Made by a program: the position numbers and the translations under genes | Notes under the pieces: generated by a model | What the model was told of the DNA's origin: nothing | The model's input: the letters and a program-made list of their open reading frames with translations, nothing else | Database searches by the model: none | In this document: positions 25,806-34,320 of the stretch, piece after piece | Position numbering within the stretch: the first letter of the stretch is position 1 | Layout of the letters: every line of letters begins with the position of its first letter | NCBI RefSeq assembly: GCF_010747415.1 | Contig: NZ_JAAGNZ010000002.1 | Coordinates: 744,001-808,000 of the forward strand | DNA: 64,000 nucleotides | Reading direction: 5' to 3' | Source: Spirosoma agri | Lineage (GTDB): Bacteria; Bacteroidota; Bacteroidia; Cytophagales; Spirosomataceae

Positions 25806-28151
25806 TTAAATATTGGCAATGGCCCGTTCAGCCCCTTCCTGATATTCTTCTTCTAGCTTGGCGACTTCGGCGGGTTTCGTTTCAGAATCGAATAGGTGTG
25901 TATCCATCGCTTCCTTCTCTGTTACCTCAAAAAAGCGCTCGTGTATGCTGAACGGTTCGCTACCCACTTCGCACTTCTTGAAGTCACCGTCTTCCATCAA
26001 CTCGTACGAATTGACATTGTCCTTCAGGTTGTAGTCCAGAATCAGAATGGCTAACTGTTTTACGCGACTGTCGGCCAGAAAAAACAACGACTCGATACGC
26101 CGGTCGAAACTCCGTACCATCACATCGGCGCTGCCGCCATATACTTTCGGATCGCTGTTGTTATGGAAATAATAAATACGGGTGTGTTCCAGGAAGTCGC
26201 CCACGATAGACCGGACTGTAATGTTGTCGCTTAAACCGGCGCGTTGCGGACGCAGGCAGCAAATACTTCTGACAATCAGTCGGATAGGTACGCCAGCCTG
26301 TGACGCTTTGTACAATTCGTCGATGACCAGCTTATCTTCCAGCGAGTTAGCTTTGATGCAAATGCCGCTTGGTAAACCACGCTGTGCGTTGTCGGCTTCG
26401 ATTCTAATGAGTCGAAGCAATTGTTCGCGCATGTCACGGGGTGCCGTAATAAGATACTGGTACTCGTTGGGCAGTGAATGGCCCGTTATAACGTTAAAGA
26501 ACTCCGAGATGTCGTGTGTATAGATCTCATTGGTGGTCAACAGACCAATGTCGGTATACAGCTTCGACGTATCCTCGTTGTAGTTCCCGGTCGCCATGTG
26601 CGCGTAACGGACGACACGGCTTCCTTCGTTACGTACCACCAGCAGCAGCTTGGTGTGTGTTTTGTACCGGCTAATCCCGTAGATGACAAAGCAACCCGCC
26701 TTTTGCAGTCGCTGTGCTTCACGGATGTTGTTTTCTTCGTCGAATCGGGCTTTCACCTCGAACAACACCGACACGTGTTTGCCGTTTTCGGCGGCTTTCA
26801 GCAAGGCTTCGGTAACCCGCGACCGCTTCGCCAGTCGGTAAACAGTGATTTTTATCGCCAGCACGTTGGGATCTTCCGCAGCCTGTTCGAGCAGTTGCAG
26901 TACGGGCTCAAAGTTGTTGTACGGGTGGTGCAGCAGTAGATCACGCTGCTTGATGATCTCAAAAATATCGTCGGTTTTGTCACGGCCAAGGCCAAGGGGC
27001 GGGACGGGTGCATGGGGGCGCGGCATATCGTCCTTAAACTCCGGGTTGCCGATGATCTGCCAGAATGCCGAAAAATCGAGCATTGTTCGTGATTCGAAAA
27101 TGTTCAGATCGTCGATTTCCCAGCGTTTTTTGAGGAGGTTCATCATCCAGGGGGAACCCACTTCGCCACTGCCGCTAGTTTCCACCTCAACCCGCGTCAC
27201 ACGACCCAGACGGCGGCTTTTTATCTTTTGGCGTACTTCGTCCAGAAAATCAACTTCATCGTCGTCGTTTTCATCCAGCGTAAAATCACCGTTTCGCGTA
27301 ATCCGAAACAGGTTCAGGGACAGAATGTTGACGTTTCGGTACAGCTTTTTGATGTTCTCCCGGACGATTTCTTCGATGGGCACAAAAACCATGATGTCTT
27401 CGCGCTCAAACGAAACAAAGCGGGGCAGGTTGGCCGGAATCTGTACAAAGGAAAGTCGCTGATGGTCATCTTCATCGTCGGATCGATTGCTCTGCGGATG
27501 CGAATCGTCAGGGCTCTGGGTTACAACGCCGAAGATCAGGACTTTAGCCAACAGGACCGGAAACGTGTGTGTATAATCATAGAGCATCGGGGTCAGCGTC
27601 GGGTAAATGGCCCGATCAAAGTAACCCGTCGCTTCGGTTTTTTCATCGTCGGTCAGATCAGCGTACGTAGCGAGCTGAAGACCATTTTCCGGAAATAGCG
27701 GTAATAACTGGTCCAGAAAAACAGATTGCTGATCGCGGAAGAACTGTTGCGAACTGGTATACAGCGCTTTTCGGAACGGGACTTCCCGCAAGCCTGAATA
27801 ATCGACCCGCTGCTTGTGGTAGTCGAGGTAATTGTATAAACTTCCGACGCGGATCATGAAGAACTCGTCGAGATTCGAAGCCGATATGGCCAGGAATTTC
27901 AGCCGCTCCATAAGGGTCCGGTCTTTGAGCGGAAGCACTACACTACGCGCCTGATCCAGTACGCGCTCATTGAATTTAAGCCAGCTCAAGTCGCGGCTGA
28001 GGTAGTCGCTCTGGTCAATGACACTACTAACTTTTTCGCTAACCTTCGCCATTTTATCGGGTACTGACGCAGCCTGTTCCTGCTGACGGTGTGTGAATCG
28101 GGAAACTATGTTACCCAGTATCGTGCGGTTGGGATTAAGGGAATAACGCAT
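25806..28151 (-). CDS. ppk1: Polyphosphate kinase 1
   Basis: Enzyme of 781 residues that polymerises the terminal phosphate of ATP into polyphosphate, at the membrane. N-terminal domain motif: YLSRDLSWLKFNERVL; ASNLDEFFMIRVG follows. The catalytic domains show KITVYRLAKRS, FEVKARFDEENNI and the phospho-acceptor His in VRYAHMATGNYNEDT. The first 33 or so residues before MAKVSEKVSS have no counterpart I know, so the true start may be the later Met at about 28052. Its length exceeds the usual 690-720 residues, partly through an acidic insert (SDDEDDHQ) at about residue 220. Confidence 0.94.
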   Translation of the reverse strand: MRYSLNPNRTILGNIVSRFTHRQQEQAASVPDKMAKVSEKVSSVIDQSDYLSRDLSWLKFNERVLDQARSVVLPLKDRTLMERLKFLAISASNLDEFFMIRVGSLYNYLDYHKQRVDYSGLREVPFRKALYTSSQQFFRDQQSVFLDQLLPLFPENGLQLATYADLTDDEKTEATGYFDRAIYPTLTPMLYDYTHTFPVLLAKVLIFGVVTQSPDDSHPQSNRSDDEDDHQRLSFVQIPANLPRFVSFEREDIMVFVPIEEIVRENIKKLYRNVNILSLNLFRITRNGDFTLDENDDDEVDFLDEVRQKIKSRRLGRVTRVEVETSGSGEVGSPWMMNLLKKRWEIDDLNIFESRTMLDFSAFWQIIGNPEFKDDMPRPHAPVPPLGLGRDKTDDIFEIIKQRDLLLHHPYNNFEPVLQLLEQAAEDPNVLAIKITVYRLAKRSRVTEALLKAAENGKHVSVLFEVKARFDEENNIREAQRLQKAGCFVIYGISRYKTHTKLLLVVRNEGSRVVRYAHMATGNYNEDTSKLYTDIGLLTTNEIYTHDISEFFNVITGHSLPNEYQYLITAPRDMREQLLRLIRIEADNAQRGLPSGICIKANSLEDKLVIDELYKASQAGVPIRLIVRSICCLRPQRAGLSDNITVRSIVGDFLEHTRIYYFHNNSDPKVYGGSADVMVRSFDRRIESLFFLADSRVKQLAILILDYNLKDNVNSYELMEDGDFKKCEVGSEPFSIHERFFEVTEKEAMDTHLFDSETKPAEVAKLEEEYQEGAERAIANI

Positions 28152-28180
28152 ACTGAATTAAAAACTGTGAAGTACAACAA

Positions 28181-28204
28181 AAAAGCGGGCTTTAAAAGCC
28201 CGCT
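28181..28204 (-). terminator. Intrinsic terminator of gyrB
   Basis: The minus strand reads AGCGGGCTTTTAAAGCCCGC then T6, a GC-rich hairpin with T-tract just after the gyrB stop codon. It separates gyrB from ppk1. Confidence 0.85.
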
Positions 28205-28220
28205 CTATGTTATCATTCGG

Positions 28221-30221
28221 TTAAACATCCACTCGGGCATATTTAGCGTTTCGTTCGATGAACTCGCGTCGGGGAGCAACTTCATCGCCCATCAGGGTTG
28301 AGAACACGTGATCAGCATCGGCCGCCGACTCCACCGTCACGATTTTCAGACTTCGTGTATCGGGGTTCATCGTAGTGCTCCAGAGCTGTTCGGCGTTCAT
28401 CTCACCAAGACCCTTATAACGCTGAACACCGACGTTTTCTTCTCGACCACCACCGGCAAGTTCTTTAACGGCAGCTTCCCGCTGGGCTTCGGTCCAGCAG
28501 TAGCGTTCCTCTTTGCCTTTTTTGATCAGGTAAAGCGGAGGCTGTGCAATATAAATATACCCGTTGTCGATCAGCGCTTTCATATTGCGATAAAACAACG
28601 TCAGGATCAACGTCCGGATGTGGCTACCATCAACGTCGGCATCGGTCATGATGATGATCTTGTGATAACGAAGCTTTTCGAGATTCATTACCGTTTCATC
28701 ATCTTTCTTCTCAAGCCGAATACCGAGCGCCGTCCATATGTTCTTGATCTCTTCGTTTTCGTAGATCTTGTGCTCCATGGCCTTCTCAACGTTCAGGATC
28801 TTACCACGTAAAGGCAGGATGGCCTGAAATGCCCGGTTTCGACCCTGTTTGGCGGTTCCTCCCGCCGAATCGCCCTCTACGAGGTAGAGTTCGCATTTTT
28901 CGGGATCGGTATCGGAGCAGTCGGCCAGTTTACCGGGCAGACCCATACCGCCCATAAAGTCCTTGCGCTCGGTCATGATGCGCTTGTACGCCAGATCAGC
29001 GGCAATCCGCGCCTGTGCTGATACAAGTACTTTCTTAACGATACCTGCTGCCGTCTTTGGATTTTCCTCCAGCCACGTTTCGAGCAGGTCAGCCATGGTC
29101 TGGCTCACCGCGCTGACGACCTCCTGGTTGCCCAGCTTAGTCTTGGTCTGGCCCTCAAACTGGGGTTCCTGTACCTTTACCGAAATAACTGCCGTCAGCC
29201 CTTTACGGAAATCTTCGCCACTGAAGGGCACTTTACCCGAATTCTTGGGTAACACACCGGGATTCTTGTCCGCGTAGTTCTTCAACACCCGCGTCAGCGC
29301 CGAGCGGAAGCCCTGTACGTGCGTCCCGCCTTCGTGCGTGTTGATGTTGTTGACATACGACAGCACGTTCTCACCCGCTTCGTAATTGTAAACCAGAGCA
29401 ACCTGCACAGGAGTAGCCCCTTTGGTACTCTCCATGTAGATCGGCTTCATGCCATCCAGGGCAGGACGGGTTTCGTCCAGAAACTGCACGAATTCGATCA
29501 GGCCCCCTTCCGAGAAGAAATCGTCCTGACGAATGGGTTCACCCGCTTCGTCGAGTTCACGCAGATCTTTCAGGAAAACGTGGATACCTTTATTCAGATA
29601 GGCCAGTTCGCGCAGGCGACCGGCTACGGTGTCGTACTTATAAACTGTATCGGTGAAAATACTGGCGTCGGGCTTGAAATGCGTCGTGGTGCCGGTATCG
29701 TCGGCTTCACCAATAACGCGAACGTTGTACTGAGGAACGCCTATTTTGTACTCCTGTTCGAAGATTCTGCCTTCGCGGTGCACTTCCACGCGAACGTCGG
29801 TCGAGAGCGCGTTTACGCAGGATACGCCAACACCGTGCAAACCACCGGAAACTTTGTAGGTATCTTTGTCGAACTTACCACCGGCGTGCAGGATCGTCAT
29901 GGCGATCTCAAGGGCCGACTTACCCATTTTGGTATTGATACCCGTCGGAATACCCCGGCCATTGTCCTGAACGGTAACCGAATTATCGGGATTGATTGTC
30001 ACGGTAATCTTGTCGCAGTAGCCCGCTAACGCTTCATCGATGGAGTTATCAACAACTTCCCAGATGAGGTGATGCAAGCCGCGCGTACCTACGTCGCCAA
30101 TGTACATAGATGGCCGTTTGCGAACGGCTTCAAGACCTTCCAGCACCTGAATATTATCGGCACCATAGTTGCCTAACGCGGTTTCAACGGGAGCCTCTGC
30201 GTCAATCAGTTCGTTGGTCAT
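28221..30221 (-). CDS. gyrB: DNA gyrase subunit B
   Basis: Type II topoisomerase ATPase subunit, about 666 residues. The GHKL ATPase domain has VLEGLEAVRKRPSMYIGD, EVVDNSIDEALAGY and GGLHGVGVSCVNAL. The TOPRIM domain has LVEGDSAGGTAKQGRNR and the metal-binding DADVDGSHIRTL. The C-terminus is QRYKGLGEMNAEQLW. The ATG at 30221 (MTNELIDAE) is preferred to one at 30242, which adds seven residues of unlikely sequence. The length is usual for Bacteroidota GyrB without the proteobacterial insert. It is monocistronic. Confidence 0.96.
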   Translation of the reverse strand: MTNELIDAEAPVETALGNYGADNIQVLEGLEAVRKRPSMYIGDVGTRGLHHLIWEVVDNSIDEALAGYCDKITVTINPDNSVTVQDNGRGIPTGINTKMGKSALEIAMTILHAGGKFDKDTYKVSGGLHGVGVSCVNALSTDVRVEVHREGRIFEQEYKIGVPQYNVRVIGEADDTGTTTHFKPDASIFTDTVYKYDTVAGRLRELAYLNKGIHVFLKDLRELDEAGEPIRQDDFFSEGGLIEFVQFLDETRPALDGMKPIYMESTKGATPVQVALVYNYEAGENVLSYVNNINTHEGGTHVQGFRSALTRVLKNYADKNPGVLPKNSGKVPFSGEDFRKGLTAVISVKVQEPQFEGQTKTKLGNQEVVSAVSQTMADLLETWLEENPKTAAGIVKKVLVSAQARIAADLAYKRIMTERKDFMGGMGLPGKLADCSDTDPEKCELYLVEGDSAGGTAKQGRNRAFQAILPLRGKILNVEKAMEHKIYENEEIKNIWTALGIRLEKKDDETVMNLEKLRYHKIIIMTDADVDGSHIRTLILTLFYRNMKALIDNGYIYIAQPPLYLIKKGKEERYCWTEAQREAAVKELAGGGREENVGVQRYKGLGEMNAEQLWSTTMNPDTRSLKIVTVESAADADHVFSTLMGDEVAPRREFIERNAKYARVDV

Positions 30222-30683
30222 ATTGGAATGGGAGCGTGTCAAAAAAATAGTAGTTTAGACTCGGTAAAACAGCACACACAATTGAGTCTAATAGATTGTA
30301 AAAATACAAAAAAAAGTTCTTTTTTCCTAGCCGTTTTGGTAAGAGTGGCTTAATATACAAAAAAATAATTTATGCCCCAATCCGTTGGATAACTATTGGA
30401 TTTTATGGCTTTCTACATCATTTCAGGGCCTATTTTCCAATAAACAGAAAGTCAGGAACCCGCCCGGAAAAGACTATTTTTTGCTGACATTTCTTCGCAA
30501 CCCGTTTTCTCGAAAAAGTATTATTGACAGACTCAAAAGGACCCGCTTGTTTGCCCAGAATAACGGGTCCTGAAGACAACGCTTCGTTAAACACAAACTA
30601 CCAGCCTACCTCTATACGTAGTTCGACAAAAAGAAAGCCGAATCGTGATGATTCGGCTTCGCAAACACGATTAAACCTTTTGT
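30222..30683. other. Gyrase promoter region and gene-free spacer
   Basis: About 460 bases with no convincing gene. The part next to gyrB is A/T-rich. On the minus strand TATTTTTA, a relaxed -7 element, lies near 30300-30308. The far end holds the terminator of the next operon at 30635-30659. Short open frames here have no recognisable content. Confidence 0.5.
30635..30659 (-). terminator. Terminator of the tsaE-ald-hypothetical operon
   Basis: Ten-base arms 30635-30644 and 30650-30659 flank a 5-base loop, and on the minus strand they are followed by TCTTTTTG. It lies 25 bases past the stop of the last operon gene. Confidence 0.75.
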
Positions 30684-31088
30684 TTAATCTTCCGGGTAAG
30701 GAATGTAAACAAACCCGGCAAAATCGCCGTGAACAACGAACAGGCAGCAATATTCGTCGGGTGATTTATAGTTCTCTTTCCACAAGTCCGCCGAGTCAGG
30801 CCCGATCAGGTTGCGTTGTATGAATTCGTCCAGAAACGAGGCTTTATAATTCCACTGATTGTCGAGTTCAGTAGCACCAATCAGCAACTGACCAACCGGG
30901 ACATCCCGGCGGGACGCAACAAAAACGGGATATTCCGAGAAGCCGCGTTTTTTGATCTGGTACGACGCTTCTTTGAGCTGGTCGGCCACTTTAATAAAAT
31001 CGGACGAGATAAGACCCATCAGCTCCTTATTGACATCGTAGGAGTTCGCGTCGTCGAGTAGTGTATTTTCGTTACTGTGATTAATCAT
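30684..31088 (-). CDS. Conserved hypothetical protein of the tsaE-ald operon
   Basis: A soluble protein of 134 residues without a named family that I recognise. The first 25 residues are polar and probably disordered, and the rest is alpha/beta: SSDFIKVADQLKEASYQIKK, then VFVASRRDVPVGQLLIGA, and a C-terminal strand CLFVVHGDFAGFVYIPYPED. It starts 73 bases after the alanine-dehydrogenase-type gene on the same strand and ends at a terminator. I recall such genes beside ald in other Bacteroidota, so it is probably a conserved neighbour. Confidence 0.75.
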   Translation of the reverse strand: MINHSNENTLLDDANSYDVNKELMGLISSDFIKVADQLKEASYQIKKRGFSEYPVFVASRRDVPVGQLLIGATELDNQWNYKASFLDEFIQRNLIGPDSADLWKENYKSPDEYCCLFVVHGDFAGFVYIPYPED

Positions 31089-31161
31089 TTCAGCAAACAG
31101 TTAATAGCCAACAGCCAGCCGGTTTTTGCCTCACTCGATCCGAGAAAGATCCCGCGTACTG

Positions 31162-32373
31162 TTAAAATCGGGCTGCCAGCAGCAGATCAAGGTCCTTGAA
31201 GCGCATATTGAACTTCCGGGCGATGTAGGCGTTGGTCAGTGTCCCTTTATGCGCATAAACACCTTTCATAAACCATCGGTTCGCGTACATCATCTGCTCG
31301 ATTCCGCCGGTCGTACCCGTTTCCAGCAGAAAGGGCAGAAAAATGTTACTGAGGGCCATACTGGCTGTGTAGGCAACACGAGCGGCAATGTTGGGGACGC
31401 AGTAATGAATAACACCCATATGCTTAAACGTCGGCTGCTTGTGCGTGGTCATACGCGAGGTTTCGAAGTTGCCACCCTGATCGATGGACACGTCGATGAT
31501 CACGGAGCCGGGTTTCATGCGGCTGATCATTTCTTCGGTGACGACAACCGGACTCAGCCCGTCTTCGGCCCGCATGGCACCGATCACAACGTCGGCCCGC
31601 TGAATGGCTTCGGCCATCGTGTCGGAGTCGATAATGGAGGTGTAGACGTGCTGGCCAACGGAATATTTGAGCCGCTGGAGTTTATACAGATGCTTATCGA
31701 ATACTTTCACATCCGAACCCATGCCGAGTGCGGTCCGAACGGCATACTCCGTCACGGTTCCGGCGCCAAGCATCACGACCTTGGTCGGAGGGACGCCCGT
31801 AATGCCACCCAGAATGATGCCCCGGCCATTGTCGGCATTGCTCAGGTATTCGCCCGCAATAAGCATGACGGTACTCCCCGCAATTTCGCTCATGGATCGG
31901 ATAATGAGCATGTTTCCGGCCTGATCTTCAATGTATTCGTAGCCGAAGGCAGTGAGATTCTTGTTGTTGATTTTCTCGAAATAGCCCCGGTCATGAGCGG
32001 GCAGGTTCAGGGCCGAAATAACCGTACTTCCCGATTTGACGTGCTCAAATTCGGCCTCGACGAGTGGTTCAACTTTCAGAATCAGGTTGGCTTCGTAGAC
32101 TTCCTGGGGTGACTGAGCAATCTGCGCACCGGCTTCGCTGTATTCGTTATCCGTGAACTTGGCTTTCTCGCCAGCGGCTTTTTCGACGATTACATTATGC
32201 CCATTGCGCACCAGTATGGCTACGGCCTCGGGCGTCAGGGCAATCCGGTTCTCCTGAAGTGAGACCTCTTTCGGTAGGCCGATGAGCAAACCGTTCCGGC
32301 TGGTCTTTACCGCCATCGGTGCTTCTTGTGGATATAATGCCGTTTGTTTGGCCAGTTCCTCGAATCCAGTCAC
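31162..32373 (-). CDS. ald: Alanine dehydrogenase family protein
   Basis: NAD-dependent enzyme of the alanine dehydrogenase/transhydrogenase-alpha family (403 residues), which interconverts L-alanine and pyruvate plus ammonia. Substrate-domain motifs are LPKEVSLQENRIALTPEAV and SALNLPAHDRGYF. The nucleotide-binding loop is VVMLGAGTVTEYAVRTALGMG, where the third Gly of GxGxxG is Thr. SVIIDVSIDQGGNFETSR and HYCVPNIAARVAYTAS are typical of the family. About 30 residues longer than Bacillus Ald, with extra N- and C-termini. It lies in an operon after tsaE. A different amino-acid substrate is possible. Confidence 0.85.
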   Translation of the reverse strand: MTGFEELAKQTALYPQEAPMAVKTSRNGLLIGLPKEVSLQENRIALTPEAVAILVRNGHNVIVEKAAGEKAKFTDNEYSEAGAQIAQSPQEVYEANLILKVEPLVEAEFEHVKSGSTVISALNLPAHDRGYFEKINNKNLTAFGYEYIEDQAGNMLIIRSMSEIAGSTVMLIAGEYLSNADNGRGIILGGITGVPPTKVVMLGAGTVTEYAVRTALGMGSDVKVFDKHLYKLQRLKYSVGQHVYTSIIDSDTMAEAIQRADVVIGAMRAEDGLSPVVVTEEMISRMKPGSVIIDVSIDQGGNFETSRMTTHKQPTFKHMGVIHYCVPNIAARVAYTASMALSNIFLPFLLETGTTGGIEQMMYANRWFMKGVYAHKGTLTNAYIARKFNMRFKDLDLLLAARF

Positions 32374-32422
32374 TTGCTAAGCGTTTGTAGTTTGTGGTTC
32401 ATTGTTAGTGAATCACGAGCTG

Positions 32423-32842
32423 TTAAACTAGTTGCGTTTCTACCGTTCGGCGACCGACGTGGTCGGCTGAGAGGTGAACCTGATAATAGGTAGCGGGCCA
32501 CAGCGATTCGATGCGTTCCGGCCACTCAATGAAACAGTAATCACCCGAATCGAAATATTCTTCAATGCCAATGTCCAGCGCTTCGGCTTCGTTGCGCAGT
32601 CGGTAGCAATCGAAGTGATACACCGAATGGCCTTCGTGGGTGGTATACTCATTTACGATCGAAAAGGTTGGGCTCTGCACCATACTGACCACACCCAGCG
32701 CCCGGCAGAGCGCTTTGATCAGCGTGGTTTTACCAGCCCCCATTTCGCCTTCAAACAGCCATACGGACTGGTTACGCCCTTCGGTCAGCAACTGGTGCGC
32801 TACCTTGTCCAGTTCGTCGAGTCGATGAAAGTGTACGGTCAT
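32423..32842 (-). CDS. tsaE: tRNA threonylcarbamoyladenosine biosynthesis ATPase TsaE
   Basis: P-loop ATPase of 139 residues that helps TsaB-TsaD turn over during t6A37 tRNA modification. The Walker A motif is FEGEMGAGKTTLIKAL. The TsaE signature regions are SPTFSIVNEY and VYHFDCYRLRNEAEA, followed by GIEEYFDSGDYCFIEWPERI. The size is normal. First gene of a three-gene operon, with a clear -7 promoter element upstream. Confidence 0.95.
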   Translation of the reverse strand: MTVHFHRLDELDKVAHQLLTEGRNQSVWLFEGEMGAGKTTLIKALCRALGVVSMVQSPTFSIVNEYTTHEGHSVYHFDCYRLRNEAEALDIGIEEYFDSGDYCFIEWPERIESLWPATYYQVHLSADHVGRRTVETQLV

Positions 32843-32893
32843 AATAGATCGGTGTCGGGTTTCGATCTAGTTGAACCGGAACCCAACGGCGCG

Positions 32894-32901
32894 CAAAGAT
32901 A
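32894..32901 (-). promoter_or_regulatory. -7 element for the tsaE operon
   Basis: TATCTTTG on the minus strand, 51 bases before the tsaE start codon, is a perfect TAnnTTTG match. It lies directly after the stop codon region of the upstream oxidoreductase gene. Confidence 0.5.
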
Positions 32902-32908
32902 CAGAATT

Positions 32909-34198
32909 TTAGGCGGTCCACTCCTTCCTCATCGGGCGACTTAACAGCTTATTCGCATCAGCATCATTCTCGAATTTCTCGTTGGCCGGATTCCAGCGAA
33001 GCGGCCGGCCGAGCTGGTAGGCAATGTTACCCAATGTACAGACCGAAGCCGTGCGGTGTCCAACCTCGACATCGCAGATCGGGGCTTTTCGACTTTTGAT
33101 CGCGTCCAGGAAATCTTTGTAGTGATTATCGCTGAAATAAACCCGCTTTTCGTTCTCGCCAATAACCTTGTCCTGAAGGCTGGCGGGCGTTGTGGTCAAT
33201 TCTTTTCGGGCAACTTTGATCGTGCCTTCGGTGCCGATAAACTGGCAGAACTGGGGGCCTTCGGCGGGTGTGTGATGCATTTCGACACCATTGGCGTAGC
33301 GGTAGATCAGTCCCTTACCGTCTTTTCCGGGTTGTAGCTCAACGGGACCGGAGTTGTCCATGTCCAGACCCCACTGCGCAATATCGAACATGTGAGCGCC
33401 CCAATCGGTCATTCCCCCACCGCCAAAATCACGAATGTCGCGCCATTTACCCCAAAACGTAGCGGTCAGCGACGGGTCGAGAACGTTATTATACGGTCGT
33501 TCGATGGTGTTAGGGCCAAGCCACGCGTTCCAGTTAAGGCCAGCGGGAACGGGTTCCGCCGTGAGGTCGAATTCGTGGGGCGGACCACCCACGTTGACGT
33601 TCACCGTTTTTATCTGGCCGATGTAGCCATTGCGTACCAGTTCGACCGCCTGCCGAAATTCCTTCCACGACCGCTGCATATTACCCGTCTGAAAAATGCG
33701 CTTGTACTTGCGTGTGGCATTGACCATGTCGCGGCCTTCCTGAATGGTGAGCGACAGCGGTTTCTCGCAGTAAATGTCCTTCCCCGCCTTAGCCGACTGA
33801 ATGGCAATGACGCTGTGCCAGTGGTCCGGCGTAGCAATGACAACGGCATCGATAGCCTTATTGCCCAGCAACGCCCGGTAATCATCATACGACTGGCAAC
33901 CGTTGTAGGTCGATGTCTCCGCCTTTTCGGCATAGTGCTTGTTGACCGCTTCGGCAAACGCCGACACCTTGGTTTTGTCAACGTCGCAGGCAGCAATAAC
34001 GCGGGCGTCGTTCTTGAGAAACTGCCCCCGGAGGCCATTGGCCTGTTTGCCGAGTCCGATGAATCCTACGGTTGTCTGATCACTGGGGGCCAGAAAACCA
34101 CGGCCCAGCACGTGACGCGGCACAATATAGAATGTAGCCAGTCCAGCGGCCTGTTTCAAAAATGTTCGGCGATTGGGTGAAGCAAGTGAGTCGTTCAT
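32909..34198 (-). CDS. Tat-exported Gfo/Idh/MocA family oxidoreductase
   Basis: NAD(P)-dependent sugar or cyclitol oxidoreductase-like protein of about 429 residues. It begins with a twin-arginine signal (SPNRRTFLKQAAGLATFY), so it is exported folded with its cofactor to the periplasm. The Rossmann domain has VGFIGLGKQANGLRG, and the family motif appears as DIYCEKPLSLTIQEG. GGGMTDWGAHMFDIAQWGLD marks the C-terminal domain. The ATG at 34198 gives the Tat signal a normal length; an upstream ATG at 34222 adds eight residues. It lies 120 bases after a SusC-SusD pair on the same strand and may process the imported glycan or glycoside. Exported relatives include retaining glycosidases. Confidence 0.87.
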   Translation of the reverse strand: MNDSLASPNRRTFLKQAAGLATFYIVPRHVLGRGFLAPSDQTTVGFIGLGKQANGLRGQFLKNDARVIAACDVDKTKVSAFAEAVNKHYAEKAETSTYNGCQSYDDYRALLGNKAIDAVVIATPDHWHSVIAIQSAKAGKDIYCEKPLSLTIQEGRDMVNATRKYKRIFQTGNMQRSWKEFRQAVELVRNGYIGQIKTVNVNVGGPPHEFDLTAEPVPAGLNWNAWLGPNTIERPYNNVLDPSLTATFWGKWRDIRDFGGGGMTDWGAHMFDIAQWGLDMDNSGPVELQPGKDGKGLIYRYANGVEMHHTPAEGPQFCQFIGTEGTIKVARKELTTTPASLQDKVIGENEKRVYFSDNHYKDFLDAIKSRKAPICDVEVGHRTASVCTLGNIAYQLGRPLRWNPANEKFENDADANKLLSRPMRKEWTA

Positions 34199-34320
34199 AG
34201 GGACAAGAGTTGATACAAGCAAAAGAGGGTAGCGAGCAAGCTATACTTACGCACTACCCTCTGTGTCGTTTCCGGTCAGCTTACCAGCGATCAACAGCTA
34301 ACCCGTTGACAGGGTCCCGT

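Noticed and set aside
29319..30029. A 236-codon plus-strand frame in gyrB
   Set aside because: Antisense of the conserved gyrase ATPase domain, so a shadow produced by codon bias.
31126..32112. A 328-codon plus-strand open frame across the alanine-dehydrogenase gene
   Set aside because: It is the antisense of a well-supported gene and its His/Asn-rich translation has no family pattern.
33392..34180. A 262-codon plus-strand frame across the MocA-type gene
   Set aside because: Antisense shadow of the Tat-exported oxidoreductase; no signal, motif or promoter.
34225..34261. Eight-base inverted repeat GAGGGTAG / CTACCCTC between MocA-type and susD genes
   Set aside because: Short arms and a long loop with no T-tract; too weak to call.
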